Shown here piece after piece: positions 26,398-39,265 of a DNA stretch of 48,857 nucleotides. This DNA is from Conidiobolus incongruus B7586. Taxonomy: Eukaryota; Entomophthoromycota; Entomophthoromycetes; Entomophthorales; Conidiobolaceae. Under the pieces are notes generated by a model that saw only the letters and a list, made by a program, of their open reading frames with translations, did not search any database and was not told the DNA's origin. The stretch covers positions 1-48,857 of the forward strand of contig JNEM01015939.1 in assembly GCA_000697335.1 (NCBI GenBank). Reading direction: 5' to 3'. Numbering within the stretch: the first letter of the stretch is position 1; every line of letters starts with the position of its first letter. The position numbers were made by a program, and so were the translations under genes.

Positions 26398-29300
26398 TTA
26401 AAACACCTAATTCAATGTTAGTTTGCATAAATTCTACGAATATATTGAATTAAAACTTACAAAATTTTTGTCAACGTCCATAGCCCACTGGAATTTACTA
26501 ATGAGAGTTTTGGGGAACACTTTTTCTACAGGGACATTGTGCTTCTTGCACCAGGCTACCGAAATACGGGGATCGATATAGTTTTGTTTGGATGTTCCGA
26601 GGGCTGTGGATTTGTTTTCATCCTAAAATAAAGTTAGGCTGGGTTGAAATAAAGAAGGTTTAAAGTGATGTGTTACCTTTTCGGTTTTGGCAGTTTTTTG
26701 TTTAATAAGTTGCTCTTTCAATTTCTCCCATTTGAGGAGAAGTTTATCAGCATTGGGCGCAGCTTCGTATTTTCCAGTCTTCAATTCTTTGAGCATGATT
26801 TGTTCTTTTTCGTTGAATGAGTCAATTTGAGACTCGAGCTTGGCCTTGGGCATAGGTGCCTCCTTGAGGGCTTTTAATTCTTCATTCTTGACTTCGAATT
26901 TGACCTTGGCTTTTTCTCTAGCTTCTTGGAATTTGTTCTTGATATACTGGCGACACCATTCATCATCGAGATCGGATTCGGGTTCTTCAAGTTCGGGATA
27001 CTCTTTGACGAGTTTGCGATTGGTAGCGAGAATCGATCCTTTAACGCGTCTAATTTCGAGTTTCACCGCACGGATCTTATCCTCTTGTTTTTCCATTTGA
27101 GATTCAAAATTCTTGGAGACGGCCTTTTGATGATTACAGAGGATGGCAACTTCACGATTAGCACGATTGAAAGACTGGAGTTTGAGTACAACGGAATCGT
27201 TAGGATTCGTGTTTTTGAGCTGTTCTTGGAAGGTATAAGATGCGTTGAAAGTACGGAATACTTTAGCTGTAAGACCTGGCATTAATGATTTCAAATGATT
27301 GTTCAACATGCTTGTGTTTAATTTGTCAAAGATCATATCCGATTTCTTCTTTCCTTTTCTTAATTCTTTCATGTTTTTGTATACTGCAGCAGTTACTTCA
27401 ACTTCGTTTACATAACGAATACTATCTTTACCCAAGAAATCAAATTTTAAAATGTTGGGAGGTATTAATTCAACATGCTCCAAACGTAGAGAACAACAAC
27501 CAACAGTGTCAGCTTCATCTTCTCCCTTTTCATTACCAGCTCTAATAGCGAGACGATCAATCAAATACATGGCAGTAGCAATTTGTTTAGTTTTCATGTT
27601 ATCTGACTTTAAATCATTAGTGTATTGCTTGCGAATATCTTTAATTTTTGTCTATAATAAATTTTGATTAGTTTAAGTTCATATTAAATAAGATAACTTA
27701 ATATACCTTAAGTTTTCTAGCAGTTTCAAATTTTTTAAGATCACTTTGACCCTTTAAAGACGAATTCATCGAAAGAAAAACGTATTTACCGCTACCGGTA
27801 ATACTGTCAGTCCATGAAGCTAACCAAGTGCATGTATTGTTGTGGACAATTTTACCCCACTTATGACCAGGTGGAGCAGGAGGAATTGGTGCTCCTTTGG
27901 AAAGATTTAGAGTGATATCTTCAGGTTGAATACGTTTCTATTTGGAATGAAAATAGTGTTAATGTGATAATATCTTGTATTTGATTATGTATTACCTTGA
28001 TACAACCAGTTTTAGGATGATCACCACGACCTCTGAAGAGACCTGGAGGTTCGACATTAAAGTTACCTACTTTTTCCTTTCGACCATCCAAATAAGCCCA
28101 CATATACTTTTCAGCAGCGGCTTCTTTTTCTAATTTAATTTTCTAAATATGAAATATTGATTAATATTTAATAAAAACTTTGTGTCAACACAAATTACCT
28201 GTTTTTCTTCTTTTGACAAAGCGTTCTTCTGCTCTTTTAAACGCTGCAAATGCTCCCAAATTGGAGTAAAGTCACATTTTTTAAATTCTTTAATGGGACA
28301 AGGCTATTATAAAAGTGAGGATAAAATAGGTATGAAAGAAAATTATAAAATTTACCACTTTAGACTTTTTGATAATTTTTTGGAGATCTGCCATAAAATT
28401 TTTTTGGAAAGTGGGATTATTGGCGTGATCGAGTCCCATGATCGCTGCAAAGAAGGTTACGGCTTCTTCAACTTCGGGAACTAGTTCGATCGGTTGACCT
28501 ATTGGAATAGTTGTCAATTGGCTGATCGTTCTATAGTTAAAAATAAGAGGTAGTTACCATCATATAACATTTTTACACCGTGAGGTTCGTAAGGAGGGGG
28601 AAACATAACTCCATTGTGTTCCAAAGTTTCCCACTTAACAGAATCATCCTCATTTTCACCATTTTCTTCCCACCATTTGTAGACTTCTTCCTCATCCTTA
28701 ACATCTGCACTCTTCTCTTTTTTAACGATAATCTTCTTAGCAGACTTAGTAGCAGTGGACTTTGGTGTAGACTTAGGAGTTGACTTAGGCGTGGATTTAG
28801 AAGATGATTTCTTAGCTTTAGTAGGAGTCTAAACACTATTTAATATCTAAATTATAAAATGATTATCAAAATAATTTACTTGGAAATGGTCTTCGTCGTC
28901 ACTTTCATTTTTAACTTGAATTTTTCTCTTAGTAGTAAGAGTATTAGTTGTTGTTGTTGTTGTTGCTGTTGTGATTTTCTTTTTAGAAGAAACTTTAGCA
29001 CTTAAAGGAACGTCATCATCGGAATCATCTCGAATTGGCGTCTTGGTAGCACTTACTCTGCGTGATGGAATCTTATGTTTAAGAGGGATGTCGTCTTCGT
29101 CGTCAGTCTGATCATTATCGTTTTTGACAGGTGTCAATTTAGTTCCATTTTTCTTCAAAGGAGGAACTGAAGTCTTGGTTCGAACACTTAATGGCACGTC
29201 ATCATCTAATTAATGAAATTAATGTAATAATTCAAATTGTTAAAAAGAATATTTACCTGAATCGTCTTTCACTTTCCCGTTAGTTTCTTTCCCGTTACCA

Positions 29301-29474
29301 TTCTGAGCAACATTGGAGGTTGTCAAATTACCACCTAAACAACCTTAATCAAAATTTTTTTAAAAAAATCTAAGTGCTTTGTATACCGTTAGAACTCTGA
29401 GGAGTAGCCAATTTATTAATTTTGGATTTATTTAATTGTACACTCAATGGGATATCGTCGTCTGAGTTACTCAT
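26398..29474 (-). CDS. TOP1: DNA topoisomerase I (type IB)
   Basis: Relaxes supercoils by transient single-strand cuts in the nucleus. Eleven exons: 29387-29474, 29257-29334, 28880-29205, 28558-28828, 28356-28498, 28199-28303, 27996-28142, 27707-27937, 26677-27651, 26461-26622 and 26398-26406, giving 844 aa. The N-terminal third is the usual charged linker, here with repeated DDDVPLS/DDDIPL motifs, a Thr run and Lys/Ser/Thr/Pro repeats. The core has [16 protein letters not shown], the first catalytic Arg in [29 protein letters not shown], and the catalytic His in [11 protein letters not shown] coiled-coil linker precedes the active-site Tyr (about residue 803) in [17 protein letters not shown]. 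The last coding exon is only 9 nt (Val-Phe-stop); it restores the family ending, VDKNFVF against the DENWRF-type ends of other fungi. Without that splice the tail would run on as VSFNSIYS. Confidence 0.96.
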
Positions 29475-32340
29475 TTTATTTTAATTTTATAACTAAATTA
29501 TCAAACTAACAAAAATGGACAAAGAACTTAATAGAAAAAAAATTTGAATTTAAGTTCAGGATAATGATCATCAGGGACAAATATTGGAGAATTTACCAAA
29601 TTTAAATTTAGTTGGTGTGGAGTAGTTTTAAACAAATATTAGTTAATACTGTAGAAATTTTAGGTTATTACAGATTATTTTTATTGATATTTATAATCGA
29701 TTATCAAATAAAATAAGTTACCAAAATTGGAAATCAAATCATACTTAGTATTTTGAATTTTTTTTTAGATTATTAAAATTAAATAAATTTTTTTTATAAT
29801 TTGATATATATTAAATATATTAAAGTTATAAAAAAAAGTATTATTTCTAAGTAAAATATTATTGTGATTTGTATTTGGAGATTCCAAATTTGGAAAATTC
29901 CAAATTATTAACAAATTTTTACTATTTGATTTAATTAAAATTTTATTACCACATCAAATCCTAATAAATCAAAAATTTCAATTTCAATTTCAAATTGAAC
30001 TAAATAATTTCTAAAATTAACTAGAAGCGCGATTTGATTGGTCAATCTTTACAATAAGTTTGAAAATGGATAAAAATGTTAATACTGATTAATTAATAGT
30101 TGAATAATCTTTGACTCTCATAAGTGCTATATTTTTTTATTATTTTAAGAAATCATTATGTTTAAAAATATATTCCAAAAAAGAATTCATTAATATATTA
30201 TTAAACGAATGCTACTATTTGGAAATTATTAAATTCAGGGTCTAATAAAATACACAAGCAATTATAAGATTTAAATAAGCGATTTGTAATAAAATTAGAA
30301 ATCATAATAAAAATTTTGAAAATTTTTTGTTAATAAAATTCCGATATTTAGCACTCAATCATTTTTTAACTATATTGTAAATATTGGTTCCATTTTATGT
30401 TGATTAGATGATTTAGTCCAATTTTAAAAGGTTCCAAGTACAAATCTTTACTTAGTTTATCAACCATCAACACTGATTAATTTGAAACATAGTTATTCAT
30501 GACCAATTTCTTAATTGAGATATGAAGATTCTCATATCTAAAAATAATTTGAATTCTATTTATCATAATATTCGAATAATTTCTACTCCAATTTTTCGTA
30601 TGGTATACTTTAGATAATACTAATTTTTGAATATACCCAATTGAAAATAAAACATTTGTATATAAATTATATTGTATACGAGATATAACAGCATAATATT
30701 TAACCTAGTTTTGATGTATTATTTTTATGGGTTGAATAAAAAATAAATCAATAGATTTATATTTATCATTATTGATTGAACTTTTGGAATATATACAAGC
30801 TTCACGTAATGATAAAAATTTGATGACACAGTTTAGAAAATATGTATGAGTTAATATTGATTGGAACAAGTATAAAATATTATAATAAATAGATAATATA
30901 AACTTATGAATGATTAAAATTAACTCCCAATTAGTTTGTTTTGCTAAAACATCGAGAAACTTTATCGTTATGGAGAGTTTTTAGAGTATGCCACATATTA
31001 GTGCTCATTATTGAATCGAATATTTTCCAAAATCTTTTATAAAATAATATATTCATTTAGACAGTAATTGTAGGTATACTAAAAGTTACAATATTACTTT
31101 GAATATAACCTCGTAAAATTATTGAATGAGTTGGAATAACTCATAATTTCAAATATATATAATTTTTTAATATTTTTTATTAATCAATTTAGCGTTATGA
31201 TATTTTGAGAAAACATAATAATTGATTATCTTGTTTAGAGCACTGTAAATTAGCAATTATTATTATGTCTAATATATTATTGAATACGTCAATTTGATTA
31301 ATATTAGATACTATTAAACTGTTTAGATTTTTTAAAGTAACTTTAATGTTAAAATAACCATTATATAAACCTTAGTACCAAAATCAATAAAAAAGGAAAT
31401 AATAGTTATGTTAAAATATAATTACATATTACGGAACTATTCATACATAATTAATAAATAATTATGTTGATGTAATAGGTATTAGAACCGTTTACTTTGG
31501 TTAATTTTAGTTTTTGACTACAATAATTAAGTTAAACCATAATAATAGTATTCTACTAAAATAAGGTTAAATTTAAGAATAATTAAAAATCCAATTAATT
31601 CAAATTATTTTAACAAATATATTTGTAATAATATTATTCTATCACGCTTGACATATTTAAATATGATTATATTGCAATCACTTAATATAAAATGTGACAA
31701 TAATATGGTAGTTAGAAAATAATTAAGAAATAAATAATATATACTAATAATTGGGCATATGGTACAAATTTTATATTATCACTTGCCATAGCATTTCTTA
31801 CAATCCTACATTTTAAAGCATATAAAATATTATATGATTAATTAACAATCATTCATAAGCTAACATTACTTAATATATTAAATAAAATTAAGAATATTAA
31901 TACAATTATTAATATATCAATTTTTATAATATCTAAAACTAAGTATTTAATCACTATAAAACTATAATAATATTTATAACTATTGGATCTAAATTATTCA
32001 ATAAAAATTCAGTTTAAAAATTTTAATTAAAGCGATTGTATAAAGAACCTTTTAAAATGAATCAGGAGCTTATTTTACATTAGTTTATTAATCAATACAT
32101 ATTTTATCATTAAAAACTCTTAATAATCTAACTTTTTTAATTATTATTGTGAAAATGTAATATGAAATCAAATAATTAGGAAAAGACTGATAATTCAAAA
32201 ACTGGAATTGGACAAATGGTTTGATAATTGTTATATGCAAATGAACCATTTATGGGGTGTGACGTTGTTAAATTATTAGGATTAAATTTAATCTCTTAAG
32301 TGTTGTTATGTTTAAGTTTTATTTTTTTTAGTTTTGTAAA
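29475..32340. other. Divergent AT-rich spacer
   Basis: A 2.9-kb stretch between the starts of TOP1 (-) and the mannosidase (+), so both promoters lie within it. No coding or RNA gene recognised. Confidence 0.65.
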
Positions 32341-35300
32341 ATGTCAAGTGATCCTTTGAAATTTTTTGGTAAAAGAGAATTGAGTAGTAGTAGTAGTAGT
32401 GTTGGTGGTGGAAATTTGCCGAAGATGGAGAAACACTACAATATCACGAAAGATCGATTACCTCAATTTATTACGGATGGAAGATTTAGTGATGTGAATT
32501 TGACATCAACTATAATTAAGCATTCTGTCGACAGTGACCAATATGTCAAATTGAAGGTATATCAAGTTCCTGGGTTGGAGAGACCTCTGTTCGATACTGC
32601 TATCAAAGGTAACTTTCGCAACACTTCCAAACAAGCTAACGAGAAGTACGGTCCAAGTTGGGTAAGTTAATGTGTGACTCGTTTTTGAAATTCAAATTCA
32701 TATCTTATTAATATAGGCTACTTTTTGGTTCCATGTCACTGTGAATATCCCTGTTACTTGGAAAGACGAATATGTGGTATTTAAATGGGATACAGGGTGC
32801 GAAGGTCTCCTCTACGCTGAGGACGGAACTCCTATCCAAGCATTTACTCCAGGCATCAGAACCGAGTATTTGTTGACTGAACGTTGCTCAGGGGGCGAGA
32901 GCTATAGGTTTTATATTGAAATGGCATGTAACGATCTTTTTGGACCTGGTAAGGGCGGAAGTATGATTGATCCACCCCCTACTGATTCAACTTACACCAT
33001 CAAATATGCTGATGTCCAAGCCATCAATTTGAAGACCAGACAAATTAAATATGATTACCAGATTATTATGCAAATGGCTCGTGACCTTAACTGGGATCAT
33101 TTCCGTGCACCTCAGGCTATGTATACTGCCAACGCCATTATGAACACTTTTAGGAGACACAAGCCAGAAACTTGGGATCGCTGTCTTGAAATTTCCCGGG
33201 AATTCTTGAGTAAGACTAACGGTGAATCCCAACACCTTTTGACAGCTATAGGTCATTGTCACATTGATACTGCATGGCTATGGCCTTATGCAGAAACACG
33301 ACGTAAGGTTGCTCGTAGTTGGTCCACCCAAATCAAGTTGATGGAATTGTATCCCGAACATCAGTTCGCCGCTAGTTCTGCGGCGCAATATGAGTTCGTC
33401 CTTCAAGACTATCCTAAATTGTTTGAACAAATCAAGAAAAGACATAGCACCAAACAATTTTGGCCAGTTGGTGGTACCTGGGTTGAAATGGATTGTAACG
33501 TACCTTCAGGTGAATCCTTATGTCGTCAGTTCCTCCTTGGTCAGAGCTTCTTCAAAAAGCACTTCAACTACCACTCCGAAGTATTCTGGCTCCCCGATAC
33601 TTTCGGGTACTCTAGCCAGCTCCCTCAAATCGTGCGCCAGTGTGGCATGAAATATTTCTTTACCCAGAAAATCAGCTGGAACAACATCAACAAGTTCCCT
33701 CACACCACTTTTATCTGGGAGGGTCTTGATGGCTCTCAAATTCTTGCTCATATGGCACCTTCCGAAACCTACAACGCTCAAATCGAAATTAACGAATTGA
33801 AAAAGAGTGTTAGCAACAATCGCGATCGTCCCTATACTAACGAATCGATTCTTTTATTCGGTAATGGAGATGGTGGAGGTGGTCCCATTCCAGAAATGCT
33901 CGAACGTTTGCGTCGACTGAGAGATGTTGACGGTCTTCCAAAAACCCAAATTGGTAATGTCGAAGAATTCTACAAGCGCTTGGAGGCTCAATCTAAAGAA
34001 TTGGTCAAGTGGAGAGGTGAACTCTACTTCGAACTTCACAGAGGTACTTACACCACTCATGCAGCCGTCAAGCGCTACAACCGTAAGTCCGAATTCCTGT
34101 TGCGCGATCTCGAAATCCTGTCCATTTTCGCTTCCAACTTCTCGAATGGATACAAATATCCCAAAGAAGATTTGCTGGAGTTTTGGAAGAAAGTATGTCG
34201 CAACCAATTTCACGATGTATTACCAGGTACTTGTATTGAGTTGGCTTATGAAGAAGTTTATAAACTGTATGAAAATGTTCAGTACAATGGCTCGAAATTG
34301 TTGGATTCCGCTTTCGATGCTTTGGCCGGTCCCTCCAACGATTTGAAGAGTAATCACTTAGTTATTTTCAATTCTTTGGGATGGTCGCGCAATTCTCTCC
34401 TCGAGGTGGAATACACTAATTTCACTAACTTGAACTCCAATATGTTCCATCAAGTATCCAGTGATCTCAAGCGTGGTTACCTTCTCGTGAAAGATTTGAA
34501 ACCCTTTGGATTTACTACAATTGATGTCAACACTTATACCTCTGGTAAAGGATCTGATCAGCCCGATTTCTACCCTGCAAACATCCACATTCATAATCAG
34601 CCACATATTGGGCGCATTTACACCTTAGAGAACCAATATGTCAAGGTGCAATTTAATGATGAAGGTCAGTTTGTCAGCTATTATGATAAACAACACTATC
34701 GCGAACTCATTCCCAAGGGAGAATTTGGCCACACTTTCAGATTGTACGAAGACACTCCGTTCTACTGGGATGCTTGGGATGTCGAAGTATTCCATCTCGA
34801 AAAGTTCGACCCTGTCGAATCCGTTTCTGTCAGCGTGTTTGAGGAGGGTCCAGTCGTCGCAAGACTTCAAATCACTTACCAATTCTCACCTTTATCGAAG
34901 GGTATTGTGATTGCTTCTCTCTTCGCTCACAGCCCCATTGTCGAATTTTCAGCCTCAGTCGACTGGAGGGAGAATCGTCAGCTTCTCAAGGTGGAATTCC
35001 CTTGGAATTTGCACTCTGATGTTGCTATTTACGACACTCAATTCGGATACATTTCGCGTCCTACCCACTTCAACACCAGCTGGGATCTCGCGAAATTCGA
35101 AGTGTGCGGCCACAAGTTCGCCGATCTGTCCGAGTACGGTTATGGTGTCGCCGTTTTGAACGACTGCAAGTACGGCTACTCGACCCACGGTAACACGATG
35201 CGACTGACTCTACTCAAAGCACCGAAAGCACCCGACGCTAATGCGGATATGGGCCATCACGAATTCAAATATGCAGTATATCCCCACAAGGGTGCATTCC

Positions 35301-35668
35301 AAGAATCCGATGTCGTCCGCACCGCGTACGAATTCAACACTGGTCCAATCTTCAAACTCGTGCCCCAATCCCAAATCAACGACCTCAACCTCAACTCCCT
35401 CTTCACACTCAATGGCTCCCCTAATATCATCCTTGATACTGTCAAGAGTTCCGAAGTTGGTCACGACATCATCATTCGACTCTATGAATCTCTTGGGGGT
35501 CGCGGCCGTTCCCGCATCGACACATCTCTCAAGTTATCTAAAATTGTCCCTGTCAATATTTTGGAGGATTCTGTCAACGATGCAAAGCCCATTCAATTGA
35601 ATAAGGACGGTAGTTTCGATGTAGATTTGGGACCTTTCCAAATTTTGACATTGAAATTGATCATATAA
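32341..35668 (+). CDS. AMS1: Alpha-mannosidase, GH38 (Ams1/MAN2C1 type)
   Basis: Hydrolyses alpha-mannose residues of free oligosaccharides, in the cytosol or vacuole. Exons 32341-32661 and 32717-35668 (55-nt intron) give 1090 aa, close to yeast Ams1. After a Ser-rich start (a run of AGT codons) comes the beta-rich N-domain (ATFWFHVTVNIPVTWKDEYV). The GH38 core follows with zinc ligands in GHCHIDTAWLWPYAET (about 285-300), the nucleophile Asp near residue 401 in EVFWLPDTFGYSSQ, and downstream landmarks FGNGDGGGGP, ELYFELHRGTYTTHA and FHDVLPGT. The C-terminal half is the beta-sandwich with RENRQLLKVEFPW. No signal peptide is visible, fitting the cytoplasm-to-vacuole or cytosolic clade. The gene is unusually GC-rich for the window and has a single intron. 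Confidence 0.96.
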
Positions 35669-36136
35669 TTATATGTTTTGTTAGTTTGCTTATTGTTATT
35701 ATTAAATTGTTAATTATTGGTTTTTATTATAATTATTCCTTTTTCTTTGTTTCTAATATATTTGAAATTTCTAAACAATTATAACGCTAACTAAATTGTA
35801 ATTTTAATTTTTATATATAAATAGTGAAATAGTTTCAAAAATTGTTAAATATCATCACTATTTCATTTTAAATCTCAATATAATTTGTGAATTTTTATAC
35901 TAATTCTTAAATTTTTATTAAATTTAAATATCAATTCCAATTACCCAATTAATCAAACTTTTAACTATAGTATCAACAAACAATTAATCCCATAATGATA
36001 ATTCTATTCATCAATTTCACCAAAACTCTATAAATTTACTATCCTGAGAACATTGACGTCAATTTCCAACTAATATTAATTCATTATTCTATTTTTTAAT
36101 TATTAACTTATATTAATTAATATAAAATAAGAAATT
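35669..36136. other. AT-rich spacer
   Basis: A 468-base stretch between the mannosidase stop and the gamma-tubulin start, both on the + strand. It holds the mannosidase 3' end and the tubulin promoter. No other feature seen. Confidence 0.6.
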
Positions 36137-37730
36137 ATGCCTCGTGAATTAATTACTTTACAAGTTGGACAATGTGGCAACCAGAGTAATTCCGCATTTT
36201 TTTTAAGTTTTCAATTTATTAACTATATTTAGTGGGTCAGGTATTTTGGAGTCAACTGTGTTCTGAACACGGTATTGGTGCAGATGGAAGATTACAACCC
36301 TTTGCAATTGATAATCAAGCTCTCGATAGGAAAGATGTTTTTTTCTATCAGGTAATTCGGTCAAAAATTCTATTTTCAAACCACTCTAATTTCACATAGG
36401 CCGACGACGAACACTATATCCCACGTTCAATATTAATCGATTTAGAGCCTGGTGTAATCGGTTCAATTAGGAATGGCGCTTACGGGAATTTATTCAATCC
36501 CGAAAATATTTTTATTTCGAAAGATGGCTCCGGAGCCGGTAACCTGTGGGCCGAAGGGTACTCAAAGGGAGATTTGGTTGGGGACGACATTATCGATATG
36601 TTGGACAGAGAAGCTGACAATTCGGATAGTTTGGAAGTAATATAATTAATATAGAATTGATTAGTTTCAACTTATAATTGATATGTTTTAGGGATTTATG
36701 ATGTTACATTCCATTTCAGGAGGTACTGGATCGGGTTTAGGTTCTTTAATGTTAGAAAAATTGAATGATAGATATCCCAAAAAACTGATTCAAACTTATT
36801 CTGTTTTTCCAAATCACGAAACTGCAGCTGACGTTGTTGTCCAACCCTATAATTCTGTCTTGTCTTTGAAGAGATTAACTCAGAATGCTGACTGTGTGGT
36901 AATTTTTATAGTGTTAGATTTTCTTGTAAAATTAATTTGGATTGTTAGGTGGTGATTGATAATTCTGCATTAAATAGAATTGCTTCCGATAGGTTACATA
37001 TACCAGAAGTGAATTATACTCAGTTGAATCAATTAGTAATTAAGCGATATTTTATTTATGTTATCAAAAAGCTAAATTTTATTAGATTGCAACGGTAATG
37101 TCGGCTTCAACAACGCCATTGAGATATCCAGGATATATGAACAACGACCTTGTAGGATTGGTAGCTTCTTTAATTCCCACACCTAAATGTCATTTCATTA
37201 CTACAGCATACACACCATTCAGCAACGATGGTATTGAATCTTCAGTTCGAAAGACATCCGTATTGGACGTGATGCGACGCTTATTAGACTCCAAGAACCG
37301 TATGGCATCGGTAGCCACCAACAAGAAGAGTTGCTACATAAGTCTACTTAACATCATCCAAGGCGATGTCGACCCTACAGATGTACATAAATCCTTACTC
37401 AGAATTCGCGAACGACGCCTAGCCCAATTCATCCCTTGGGGTCCTGCCAGTCTCCAGGTGGTCCTGGCACGAAAGTCGCCATTCGTCCAAACGCCGCACA
37501 AGGTCAGTGGTCTCATGCTCGCTAACCATACGTCCATCGCTTCATTACTCAACCGTATGCTCGACCAGTACAATAAGCTCAAGAACCGCAACGCCTTCTT
37601 GGAAAGATTCAAAACCCATACGCTATTTGAAGATGGATTGGACGATTTCGACCAGAGTAAGGAGAGTTTGCAAGATTTGATTACGGAGTATCGTAACTGC
37701 GAAAGTCCCGATTATTTAAAACTCAATTAA
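36137..37730 (+). CDS. TUBG: Gamma-tubulin
   Basis: Nucleates microtubules in the gamma-tubulin complex at spindle pole bodies. Exons 36137-36185, 36233-36351, 36400-36636, 36692-36898, 36949-37035 and 37086-37730 close in phase to 447 aa (human 451). It begins [20 protein letters not shown], carries [19 protein letters not shown], the tubulin GTP-binding signature GGTGSGLGS (about residue 144), [40 protein letters not shown] and the gamma-specific [19 protein letters not shown]. These rule out alpha- and beta-tubulin. Exons are short at the 5' end and one 645-base exon ends the gene. Its stop lies 141 bases from the UFD1 stop on the other strand. Confidence 0.97.
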
Positions 37731-37871
37731 TATTATTTTTGAATAAATGGTATTGTAAAATATTATGAAGGAATATATAAAATTTTATTTTAATAAATTA
37801 TATTGATTATATAATCATAAATTTGGAATTTTTGCAAAGATTCATTTAATAATAATATGAATAACAGTCAA

Positions 37872-39089
37872 CTAAGATTGGGTTGGAGTAGATCTTGCAG
37901 ATCTCAAACTCTTGCTAGCGCCTCCAAATCTTTTAAAATCCTTGTTGTCAGAGCTGTCGGAATTGGATGAATTTTCAGGATTCTGGCCTTTGACGGGGAT
38001 AACCCTGTAACCAAAGAAGAGGCGATTCCAAGGCAGATTAAGAGGTGCTGGAGAATCCGAACTGGATTCTGAGGAACCCTGCTGGAAGGTGCCTGGGGTA
38101 TTCATACTCGAGGAGGGACGACTATTCAAGCGTTGAGCACTACCCGAAAACGACTGGAATTTAGCTCGATCTATCTTGGTACCCTCCTGCTCTAAAGCCT
38201 CCAGCTTTTCGTAGGTGGGCAATTTGGGCTCGGCGGGAGTCGCAGGCTTCAATTCAGGACTTACATAGCCCTTAGGTCTATCAAAATCCACTTCCAAATC
38301 CGTTTCGACAATACAGATCCCATCACCACTCGGCTTAATATCCACGACCAAAATATCGTATAACTTATGATTGTAATGAATCGTAATAATATCTCCTTCT
38401 GTCAAACACGAAAAATTTCTCAACGTGCTCTCCAAGACTGCTTTGGGATCGGAAATATCCAAAAAGTCTGGGGATTGAGGTTGAATTTTAACGTATTTGC
38501 CAAGAGGTAAATTCACATTGGTTACATTGATCAAACTGCCAGGACTGGCGTGGAGAGTTGACATCATCCAGTCTGGTAAGTAAATATGACCTTCTGGGGC
38601 GATAAATTCTAAAACACCGCAATGTGTAATATGACCTTCGTGTTCCAGTCGGAATAGCATTGGGTAGGATATGTTTAAACTAGCTAAATTCCAATTAATC
38701 TTATCACCTTTTGAATTCTAATGAATTATAATTTACTAAGCCTCAACAACGCTGACTGTGGCAAAAAAACTAAACAAATCAAAATTAGTACCTAAAATAT
38801 GAATTTCCCAGAATTGATATACTTTTGCCACCATAGTCCACATTATCCCTCTGGTTATCTGTCAAATTCTTGGTGGAATAACATCTAAAACTCTCTTCAA
38901 ATGTGCTTTCATTTCCGTATCCCATCCCGAAGCGGTTCCCTAGACCAATACGGGCGAATTGGTCGAATGGGTTCCCATTATTTTCGCCACCGTCTCCATC
39001 ATGGCCATAAGTTGGGAAAAATCTATCAAACTTAAATTGACAAATTCATATTTTGAATTATTAATAATATTATTTTATAGGGTTACCAT
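37872..39089 (-). CDS. UFD1: Ufd1, ubiquitin-recognition cofactor of Cdc48/p97
   Basis: With Npl4 it links Cdc48/p97 to ubiquitylated substrates in ER-associated degradation. Exons 39087-39089, 38823-39030, 38737-38769 and 37872-38683 give 351 aa. The first coding exon is just ATG; a 56-nt intron ending TTTAAG leads to FDRFFPTYGHDGDGG. The double-psi barrel follows: FEESFRCYSTKNL, YGGKIFLPQSALLRLTSLNI (spliced across a 33-nt exon), YPMLFRLEHEGHITHCGVLE, and PQSPDFLDISDPKAVLEST. Two SHP boxes for Cdc48 binding are present, FQSFSGSAQRLNSRP and, near the end, FKRFGGASKSLRSAR. The short exon restores the exact spacing of human SALDQLSRLNITYP. The gene is head to head with the SIKE-like gene. Confidence 0.95.
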
Positions 39090-39265
39090 TATAATTATTT
39101 TAAAAATTAAATAGATGATTAAAAATGAATTAAAAAAAATTATGATTTAAGCTTGATTACAAATGATCTCAATGACGTTATTAAATAAACCTTTATTAAC
39201 AATTATGGGACAATATCCATTTAAATGAACCCTTATTCATTAAATTTAATCCAATTTTTACAACA
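39090..39265. promoter_or_regulatory. Shared divergent promoter region, UFD1 / SIKE-like
   Basis: Only 176 bases separate the two start codons on opposite strands, so both promoters and 5' leaders must fit here or overlap. It is AT-rich with GATGATT and ATGACGTTA-type bases near 39112 and 39172. No certain TATA box or factor site can be called. Confidence 0.5.

Noticed and set aside
32987-35464. Several long antisense and alternative frames across the mannosidase gene
   Set aside because: Expected side effect of a long GC-richer exon; none shows a protein motif, while the sense frame is conserved throughout.
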